In this document: piece after piece, positions 57,806-64,000 of the stretch | How positions within the stretch are numbered: position 1 is the first letter of the stretch | Layout of the letters: each line of letters starts with the position of its first letter | The notes under the pieces: model-generated | What the model was told of the DNA's origin: nothing | Seen by the model: the letters and a program-made list of their open reading frames with translations, nothing else | Database searches by the model: none | DNA from: Wolfiporia cocos | Lineage: Eukaryota; Basidiomycota; Agaricomycetes; Polyporales; Phaeolaceae | Length of the DNA stretch: 64,000 bases | NCBI GenBank assembly: GCA_029448655.1 | Contig: JACCLO010000037.1 | Location: 46,497-110,496, forward strand | Reading direction: 5' to 3' | Made by a program: the position numbers and the translations under genes

Positions 57806-60800
57806 TCAATGACCTGGTTGATTGAGCCCACAAGCTCTGCAAATATAGTCGGGGCAGTCGAGGATCCAGTGGCTAGCGGATCCGCACTGCCGACAGGGTT
57901 GTTCAGGCGAGGGCCTTGCTGGTACCCGTAGGAAAAGGGATATCTCTGAGATATTCGTTGTGTCGGTATCTCCAGTGGTGAGCGGCGCGGTGGAGGTTCC
58001 GTTGCGCCCATGTGGGTAAGGAGGCGGTGTCTCGTTCGTGCTCCCTCGCACCTCGCTCGAACTCCTCGCGGGTAATGCTCTGCACCGATGGAGATCGTCG
58101 AATAGGCGGCGTGCTATTCGCTCTTCGCTGTCGTTCTGGGGTAGCCCTAGGGCTCGTCGGGCGTGCAGGTGGTTCACGTCTCCCGTTGCCTCCCATACCA
58201 GGAATACGTGGCGTCGGGTCTCTAACTCCTGTTCGGCGGGCTCTCTGAGTCTTGGTAGGCAGTGGAAATAATACTCTATCGCCCTCCATAAAATCAAACG
58301 GCCTTGCAACTCGGCGTCGTTCGTCGGGGGTGAAAAAGCAGGCGGGTCGTGGTGTGTATTCGGGTCGACCGGGAGTAACGTGCTCGCGATCCTCGAAGTC
58401 GTTGAGCGCGTGTCGTAGTCGGGCCGTCGTGGTGGCGGCCAATCTGTCGATAAGTCTGTTGGTGAGTAATTCGAGTCCCTCTCTCTGCGCTCTGATCTGC
58501 CCCTCCATTCGGACAAGGTCCTCGGTGATGTTCTGGTACGAGCTGTAGACGTGTGTGAGGTCCTGCGCGATGTCGAAGAGGGCCGACCAGCCATCGGCTC
58601 GGCCAGCAAAAGGTCCCTCGGCCCTGTACCAGAGGAGGGCGTGTCTACTCTGCAGATGCTGGGGGGAGTACCTTCTTGGTGGCGTACCTCGCGGTCGGCC
58701 TTCTCGACGATCTGCATCGCCGGGGGTCGTGGTTCGGCGGGGGAGCTGGTGGCGAGTCGTCGACATACTATTACTGTCCTGTTTTCGAGTGTCGGGGTTG
58801 TCCTGACTCTCGTCCTGTGGTAGTCTTTTATCAGCTCCTTGGAGTGCTCCAAGTTCGCCTCGTCTTCCCATGAATTGTCGGCCGTGGCATAGCCTTTCCA
58901 CTTGACGAAGTATTGATGCTTCTTTCCTTTCCATCTGTCAGCCAAGATGGCTTCGACTTCGTATTCCTCCTGTCCCTTGATGATATCAGGTGGCGGCCGT
59001 AGGTAATTGGGTCCGTGCACCCTTGTTTCTTTGAATGGTTTTAGTAAGGCAGCATGGAATACCGGATGAATTTTCCAGTTCGCCGGTAACTGCAGCCGGT
59101 ATGTCGTGGGTCCCATCTTTTCTGTGATGGTGAAGGGTCCTTCCCTTTTTGGTGCTAGCTTGTTAGATTCGTAGGGGATGGTTAGGTTCTTTGCGTCGAG
59201 CCAAACCTTGTCTCCTTTCTCGAGCTTCGGTAATTCTCGGAGGAAACGTCCCGCCATTCTTTTCTGAGCTAGTTCGTGCGCGATGAATGCCATCTTTCGC
59301 GCCTCTTTGATCTTTTTGATCCTGTCAACTGCTGCCAGGACGTTTCCTACCCTGTCGTAGTCTGGGAATCCCCTTGGAATATAACCCAAGATTATTTCAA
59401 GGGGCGCAGGTCAGTTTTCGGTTCGCTTGGTGTTGTGCGCAAATTCGACGTCGGGTAGTCGTTGTACCCATTGGAAAGGGTCGTTCATGCAATAGATACG
59501 AAGGTACACTTCGATTTGTTGATTCATCCTTTCCGTTTGTCCGTCGGTCTGTGGATGGTACGCCGTACTCATCGCAGATTCCGTTCCCTGCAGCTTGCAT
59601 AATTCCTTGAACAGTTTCGATGCGAACTGTGGTCCCCTGTCTGAAATGATCTTTCGGGGAATGCCGTATTGTGAGTATATCTTTCGATGGAATATTTCTG
59701 CGGCCCCTTCGCTCGTGATTGTTTTGTCGCATGGGGTGAGAGAGATGGCCTTGGATAGGCCATGGTCGACAATCACCATCATGGAGTCATATTTTCCGAC
59801 TCTTGGCAGGTCGGTGACAAAATCGACCGAGCACTGTGAGAAGGGAAGGGCGTCCTCCCGTGTCGGTATTGGCTGTAAAGGGGGTTTTAGCGGGTTCCTA
59901 TCAGGTTTCATCTGTTGACAGATTGCACAGCCTCGGACGTATTCCGGTATCATTGTTCCCATGTCAGGCCACCAAAAGTGGGTCTTAACCTGTACTGTTG
60001 TACCCCAGATCCCAGGGTGTCCGGCCGGGATCGTGTCGTGGTATTTTGAAATGACGTCCCGTCGAAGGCCCTCATCTTTTGGCACGTACATCCTGCCCCT
60101 GTAGAGCAGTATCCCATCCGTTTGTTGCCATTCATCTGCGGTGGTTCTTGCGGGGAATTCGTCTGTGCCCCCTAGAGCACGGATCGCCTGTTCCGCAGAT
60201 TCATCTCGATCGTTGGCGTTCTTGATTCGATCGATGATCGGGATCTGGATTGCGTGGACGACGAGTTCATTTGGAATCATGGTGATTCCCTCGTTGTCTT
60301 CGTTGCTTTCGTCTAGGTGATACAACCTGGACAATGTGTCGGCCATGACTAGTTTCCTCCCGGGGATGTGTTGTAATTTCAGGTCGAATTGCGAGAGGAA
60401 TAGATGCCATCTCGCTTGTCGCCGATTTAGGCGCTGTGCGCTTCTCCAGTACGTCAGGTTCTGATGATCGCTTCGGATCAAGATCCGATGCGGTGCTCCT
60501 TCTAACAGGTGCCGCCATTCTTCTAGTGCTCGGACTATTCCGAGTAGTTCGCGATCATAGATTTCGTAGTTCCGTTCTGTGGATGTCAGGGATTGTGAGA
60601 GATATCCCACTGGCCGTTCACGCCCCGTTTCATCTGTCTGTTTTAGCACTGCCCCTGTGGCAAACTGAGATGCGTCTGTTTCGAGGATGAATGGTTTCTC
60701 CTTGTCTGGCGTTCCTAGTGCGGGCGCCGTTGTGAATGCCTGCTTCATGAAGTCGAACGCCTTTTGTTCTTTATCCGTCCACTGGAATCCTGTCCCTGTG

Positions 60801-62713
60801 ACCGTTTTCGTGAGATCCACCAGGGGTCGGGCGTGCGTTGAGTAGTGATCGATAAATTTCCGATAGAAGTTTGCAAATCCTAGGAAGGATCTGACTTCCT
60901 TGAGATTTCGGGGAGTCGGCCACTCTTTAATCCTATTGAGTTTCGCTGGGTCCATCTGGATGTTTCCTGGGGTGATGACTAGTCCTAGAAATTCGACTCT
61001 GTCGACACCGAAGGCGCATTTCTCGGGTTTCACAAAGAGATGGTTATCCACCAATCTCTGAAGGATTCGCCGTTCCCGTTCCTTGTGTGTTTTCTCGTCT
61101 TCTGAGAAAATGAGGATATCGTCCATGTAAACAAGCACCCATCCTTCGAAGATTTCTTCTTTCAGGATTTCGTTCATCATTGCCTGAAAGGTCCCGGGTG
61201 CATTGCACAATCCGAAAAACATAACCGTGGGTTCGTACAACCTTCGGTTTGTTTTGAAGGCCGCTTTCCATTCGTCTCCTTTCTTGATTCGCACGTTGTT
61301 GTACCCCGCTCTAAGGTCCATTTTCGTGAAAATCTTTGCTCCTTTTAGCTTTTCCAGGAGCTCCGAGATTAATGGCAAGGGATAGACGTTCTTTATCGTT
61401 CCTTCGTTCAGATATCGATAATCTTGACAGGGTCGTAGGCCGCTGTCTTTCTTTGGGACGAAGAAGAATGGTGACGCCATCGGGGATTTTGAAGGGACTA
61501 TGAATCCCTTGGCCAGGTTTTCTTTTAGGAATTCGTCCAGCGCCTGTTGCTCTTTAGGCAACAGTGCATAGACTTTGCAGTCCTTCGGCACGAAATCGGG
61601 TTTTAATTCGATTGCGTGGTCCCATGGTCTCGACGGGGGGAACGCCGCTGCGGACTCCTTACTGAACACCTTGGTAAAGTCTAGTAGGTGTTTCGGGACC
61701 ATTTCCTCAATTGTTCGTTCTGGTTCAGGGGTTTTCTGTGCGAATTCTTGGGACTTCGTCAGCGCTTTCCTGACAGCATTGATGATTTGTATCTTTGTTC
61801 GGAACTTCTTTCGTGTTTCCCCTTTCTCTCCTATGATCCTAGGGTTATCTTTTGCAAAGCGTCGGATCGCTTCGTACTCCTCAGGAGTATAGAGCCGCTG
61901 TGCTGTTTCTTCTGGCTGGTCCGTAGATCCAAATCCTTTCTCCCCTCGTTCTGTTTCATCTAGGTCCTCGACCTCCAAAATGTCGGGGGTTAGGTGTCGT
62001 TCGAAAATTATCTGGGCTATTCGCATGCCCGGGATAATTCTATGTGCTTTGTCTGAATAGTTGAAGACGATGGCTCCGACGTCTCCTCGGTAGTCCGAGT
62101 CTATGATTCCGGCCTGTACTACCAGTCCGTGTCTGAGGGTGTTGCCTGATCGTCCGGCCAACCTTCCATACGATCCCTTCGGGATCTTCATTTTTACTCC
62201 TGTGGAGACGAGTTTCCATCCTCCGGCGGGAATCTCGGTTTCTTCTGCAGCGTAAAGGTCATACCCTGCGGCTTCTTGGGTTCCCCTTGTCGGAATTTTC
62301 CCTTCTGGAGCAACTACCATTTCCACCGTATCCATTTGGATCGTGGCTTCCGGTTTCTTTTCTTCTGCCCCTAGTATTGATCGTACATCGACTGTTTGGT
62401 CCTTCCAGTCGATTGTGGGGTTTTCGTCTTTTAGCCATCCATACCCTAGAATCATATTCTCTGTTCCGATCGATCCTACCAAGAATCGGACCTTTCGCGT
62501 TTTCTGGGTCTTCGGATATCGTAGTAGTATGGTGGCTTCTCGGTCTATTCGCCCATCTTTGTTTTCTGTTCCGTCAACATTTTTGACGATAATCGGGTTC
62601 TTCAAGGGTTGCGTGGGCACCTTGTATTTTTCTACCACTCTGCTGTGGATCAGGTTTGACATTGCTCCTGAGTCGATTAGTGCATTGCACTTCACGGGTT
62701 TTGCCAGCGTCAT
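57806..62713 (-). pseudogene. pol: Gypsy-2 pol: protease, dUTPase, RT, RNase H, integrase, chromodomain, extension
   Basis: Residue numbers run from the Met at 62713. Aspartic protease ALIDSGAMSN (11-20). dUTPase motifs: I AAGYDLYAAE (148), II GRLAGRSG (183), III GIIDSDYRG (202), IV RIAQIIFER (231), V RGEKGFGSTD (256), all well kept. RT with YMDD at 529-532. RNase H (ETDASQFATG, RSDHQNLTYW). Integrase with HH-CC zinc domain (CAICQQMK) and D, D, E (VDFVTDLP, SDRGPQFAS, TERMNQ). A TGA at 59413-59411 follows KRTEN; the same frame continues PAPLEIILGYIPRG, an SH3-like domain (GDKVWLDAKNL) and a chromodomain (EYEVEAILADRW..FVKWKGY, near 58900). The C-terminal extension ends in a zinc knuckle C-x2-C-x4-H-x4-C. 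Except for the TGA, the pol frame is open from start to end. Confidence 0.88.
57903..58934 (-). CDS. Second open frame (343 codons) overlapping the Pol C-terminal extension
   Basis: It is open in a different minus frame over the same DNA that encodes the chromodomain tail and extension. Its middle part (GWSALFDIAQDLTHVYSS, EGLELLTNRLIDRLAA, PACFFTPDERRRVARPFDF; 58600-58280) looks more protein-like than the main frame in that stretch. The main frame looks more protein-like after about 58290 (LILWRAIEYYFHCL, FDDLHRC). Either the extension is read by frame changes, two old frameshifts exist, or the DNA is genuinely dual coding. I do not recognise either product. Confidence 0.4.
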   Translation of the reverse strand: MERKEASILRQVERLCHGRQFMGRRGELGALQGADKRLPQDESQDNPDTRKQDSNSMSTTRHQLPRRTTTPGDADRREGRPRGTPPRRYSPQHLQSRHALLWYRAEGPFAGRADGWSALFDIAQDLTHVYSSYQNITEDLVRMEGQIRAQREGLELLTNRLIDRLAATTTARLRHALNDFEDREHVTPGRPEYTPRPACFFTPDERRRVARPFDFMEGDRVLFPLPTKTQRARRTGVRDPTPRIPGMGGNGRREPPARPTSPRATPERQRRANSTPPIRRSPSVQSITREEFERGAREHERDTASLPTWAQRNLHRAAHHWRYRHNEYLRDIPFPTGTSKALA

Positions 62714-62802
62714 GATTACCGGAATGAAGAGGGATCGATTCTTCTCGAACGAGGTAATTACATGCGCTGCTTTCTCGGAGGGTAAGACCGTGGGCTTCCC
62801 TC

Positions 62803-64000
62803 CTAGGCAAAATCCTGTTCTTCTACGAGCCGTGCTAGGAGCTCGGGGTTCTTGGCTTTCAGAGCCCTAATTGCTGTGACCGCTCTGTTAGCGGTGACAT
62901 ATTCAGTCTCTTCTTCGGAGACTTCTTCGATGCGAGCTTCTTGCTCGGCTTCTTCTTCTTCGGTTTTTCGAGTAGTCCGCCTAGGGCGGGCTGGTTTCCT
63001 CGGCCTCTTCGGGCAGTCTCGCGACATATGTCCTGGCTGATGACAGGTGAAGCATTTTCCTTTCTTGATGTGATCGTCCCTTTCCTGGGTGGTCATTCGA
63101 TCTACATCCATTGCGTTCGGATCTTTCGGTGCGGTTGTCTGTGGAGCACTAGTGCGTCCGTTATTCTGGTTCGAGGCTTGCCAAGCCTTTTTCTTGACAA
63201 ACGGTTTTCCCGTTTCAAGAATATCTTGTACGTATTTTCATAGTACGAGGCAGCGGACTGCCATTCATCAATGGTTGCTGGTAGCGGTCGAACACCGATG
63301 ATGTATCGGGTCGTGTGTTCGGGTAACCCTTTCTCAAAGAGGGTTATGAGCAACGCGTTTCCGTCCGCGCTGTATCGATCGTACTGGGCCTTTCCGGCCA
63401 AGTTGTTGAACTCGGTGATATAATCATCAATGTCCTTCCTGTCCTGGGTTACGTCCAGGATTTTCTTCCGCGCCTTCTGTACCTCTTCGATGGCTCCGAA
63501 GGCTTTCTGGAAGTCTGCATCAAACTGTGCAAGACTAGGTGGGAAGAATCGTTTCGTCTGGGGGTTCGTGTAAACCCGGTGGTAATTTTGTTTCCACTGG
63601 CCTGTTTTCCCCTTGTTCGAAATATAAGAGAGGATAAAGATCACTCTCTGAACGTCGTTCTGGAATGATGTTTCGTACATCGTAAACCAGGAATTGCACT
63701 GGTTTATGAAGTTCTGCATGTCAGATCGTTCCCCGTCGAATACGTCTGGGGGATTGATCTTTATCATCGGGGGTCGGTAGTACGGGTTTGGCGCCGGAGG
63801 TTGAGGCTGCGGCGCATTCGGTGGTGGAGGTCCTCCTCCTCCCGGGTATCCTCCACCTGGGTTTCCTGGGTTTCCTCCGGGGTTCCCTGGGTTTCCTCCA
63901 GGGTTTCCTCCTCCGGGGTTCGCGGGGGTTCCTCCTCCGAATCCTCCAGGAGGGGGGGCATTCCCTCCTCCGAGTCCGAAGTTTCCTCCCAGTCCTCCTC
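62803..64000 (-). pseudogene. gag: Gypsy-2 gag (5' end outside window; one frameshift)
   Basis: The N-terminal part in the window is Gly/Pro/Asn-rich (GGNPGNPGG-type repeats, 63960-63790). Then comes a capsid-like domain MIKINPPDVFDGER, FINQCNSWFTMY, ALLITLFEKGLPEHT (63767-63260), and after a frame change a CCHC zinc knuckle CFTCHQPGHMSRDC (near 63050) with a basic RPRKPARPRRTTRK tail. The frame changes at the T run 63235-63238: before it the frame reads YYENTYKIF, after it YVQDILETGKPFVKK continues correctly, consistent with loss of one A in the coding sense. Gag ends at 62803, and pol continues in the -1 frame, which suggests programmed frameshifting or fusion. Confidence 0.8.

Larger units (their letters stand above)
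57650..64000 (-). mobile_element. Gypsy-2: chromodomain Ty3/gypsy retrotransposon, right end outside window
   Basis: Order on the minus strand: gag (from beyond 64000 to 62803), pol with protease, dUTPase, RT, RNase H and integrase (62713-59411), then after one in-frame TGA the integrase C-terminus, chromodomain and a long C-terminal extension (to 57806), polypurine tract and 3' LTR. Few lesions are visible (one TGA and one homopolymer indel), so the copy is young. Confidence 0.9.

Overview
The window reads as a nuclear contig of an agaricomycete-type basidiomycete. Host genes carry many introns of about 48-70 nt. The mobile fraction combines chromodomain Ty3/gypsy elements, a MULE-type transposase, a non-autonomous hAT element and a dense layer of solo LTRs. 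The host genes are an MSH4 gene, AlkB-like, adenylate-forming and kinase-like genes. There are no operons, rRNA genes, CRISPR arrays or plasmid or phage features, and I recognised no tRNA.

Layout. (1) 1-13525 is retrotransposon sequence: a miniature LTR element (TRIM, minus) at the left edge, then a tandem array of a large non-coding LTR element with an exact 4959-bp period, in the order partial internal-LTR-internal-LTR-internal-LTR. (2) 13526-18153 is the 3' half of a Ty3/gypsy element (Gypsy-1, plus) whose Pol ends chromodomain-dUTPase. A solo LTR splits it. (3) 18154-29945 is a TE graveyard: at least eight solo LTRs here have perfect 5-bp target duplications, some nested, along with a MULE pseudogene and a hAT MITE. 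One solo LTR splits a cysteine-rich gene. (4) 30340-40260 holds mostly broken host genes on the minus strand (HpcH/HpaI aldolase, adenylate-forming enzyme, Lunapark-like zinc ribbon, AlkB-like) plus one intact two-exon gene of unknown function. (5) 40884-51765 is the best preserved host segment: MSH4 (minus), an unresolved plus-strand coding region, and a 16-exon gene whose predicted architecture (helical N-terminus, PH-like domain, long disordered middle, C-terminal coiled coil) resembles meiotic axis proteins of the Red1/SYCP2 type. (6) 53017-55683 is a kinase-like gene split by a solo LTR. (7) 56943-64000 is a second chromodomain Ty3/gypsy element (Gypsy-2, minus), with its dUTPase placed between protease and reverse transcriptase.

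Recurring themes. Most short LTRs share a stem-loop in the R region with a CTTAC(A/T)-type loop and stems that change in a compensatory way. Two elements have a stretch next to the 5' LTR complementary to their own R region, the Tf1-type self-priming layout. Both gypsy elements captured a dUTPase domain at different Pol positions, and each Pol frame is broken by a single TGA. The two best host genes sit about 2.7 kb apart and both point to meiotic recombination: MSH4, with an 8-nt microexon inside its Walker A motif, and the Red1/SYCP2-like candidate.
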